From: Pseudomonas syringae pv. cilantro
Lineage (GTDB): Bacteria > Pseudomonadota > Gammaproteobacteria > Pseudomonadales > Pseudomonadaceae
Direction of reading: 5' to 3'
NCBI RefSeq assembly: GCF_001293775.1
Contig: NZ_LGLN01000010.1
Coordinates: 99,737 to 143,912 of the forward strand
DNA length: 44,176 nt
Below the pieces are notes generated by a model. It was not told the origin of the DNA and did not search any database. It saw only the letters and a list, made by a program, of their open reading frames with translations. Shown piece after piece: positions 44,133 through 44,176 of this stretch. The position numbers and the translations under genes are program-made. Each line of letters begins with the position of its first letter. Within the stretch, counting starts at the first letter, position 1.

Positions 44133-44176
44133 TCGCCCCACTTCCGGCGCAGACGGAAACGAAAAAGTCTTGTAGA

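Overview
The window reads as a chromosomal segment of a fluorescent Pseudomonas, almost certainly of the Pseudomonas syringae group. The reasons are GC-rich codon use, the split trpE ... trpGDC arrangement followed by vfr and speD, and a colicin-M-type bacteriocin of 276 aa that matches what I remember of syringacin M (no search was run).

Layout. 1-4.7 kb: a polyamine-type ABC importer operon (ATPase, binding protein, two permeases). 4.8-7.9 kb: rpe, gph and trpE, with a Trp-rich leader peptide nested in frame at the 3' end of gph. 8.2-10.1 kb: the autotransporter esterase estA on the minus strand. 10.2-28.9 kb: an accessory island between trpE/estA and trpG. 29.0-33.2 kb: a second trp leader peptide, trpG-trpD-trpC, a lipoate-ligase-like gene and vfr. 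33.4-44.1 kb: housekeeping genes (OsmC-like, speD, coq7, HIT, SDR, DUF805, hemJ, argC, erpA, anmK, M23 peptidase, tyrS). The window closes on a strong promoter that very likely starts an rRNA operon.

The island is a contractile R-type tailocin built from a Mu-like phage tail. A leftward regulatory arm carries a PrtN-like activator, a DUF1654-like gene behind a LexA-type box, and a PrtR-like S24 repressor. A rightward arm starts with a small Q-like regulator, then a broken com gene, then an M-type bacteriocin with a four-helix putative immunity protein. The tail module follows in Mu order: terminator, DUF2635, sheath, tube, frameshifted chaperone, tape measure, N, P, gp45, gp46, gp47, gp48, fibre, fibre chaperone. 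It ends with an endolysin and a nested Rz/Rz1 spanin pair. No capsid, portal, terminase, integrase or transposase gene is present, so this is a tail-only particle.

How it may work: DNA damage would inactivate PrtR by RecA-stimulated self-cleavage. This would release the ATACA-N3-TGTAT operators in front of prtN and in the prtR/Q-like divergent region. PrtN and the Q-like protein would then switch on late genes separated by several intrinsic terminators. Lysis would release both the tailocin and the lipid-II-degrading bacteriocin, so one SOS-controlled locus would deliver two unrelated killing mechanisms. Points worth testing are the com pseudogene, the operator array, the terminator ladder, the -1 frameshift site and the two matching trp leader peptides.
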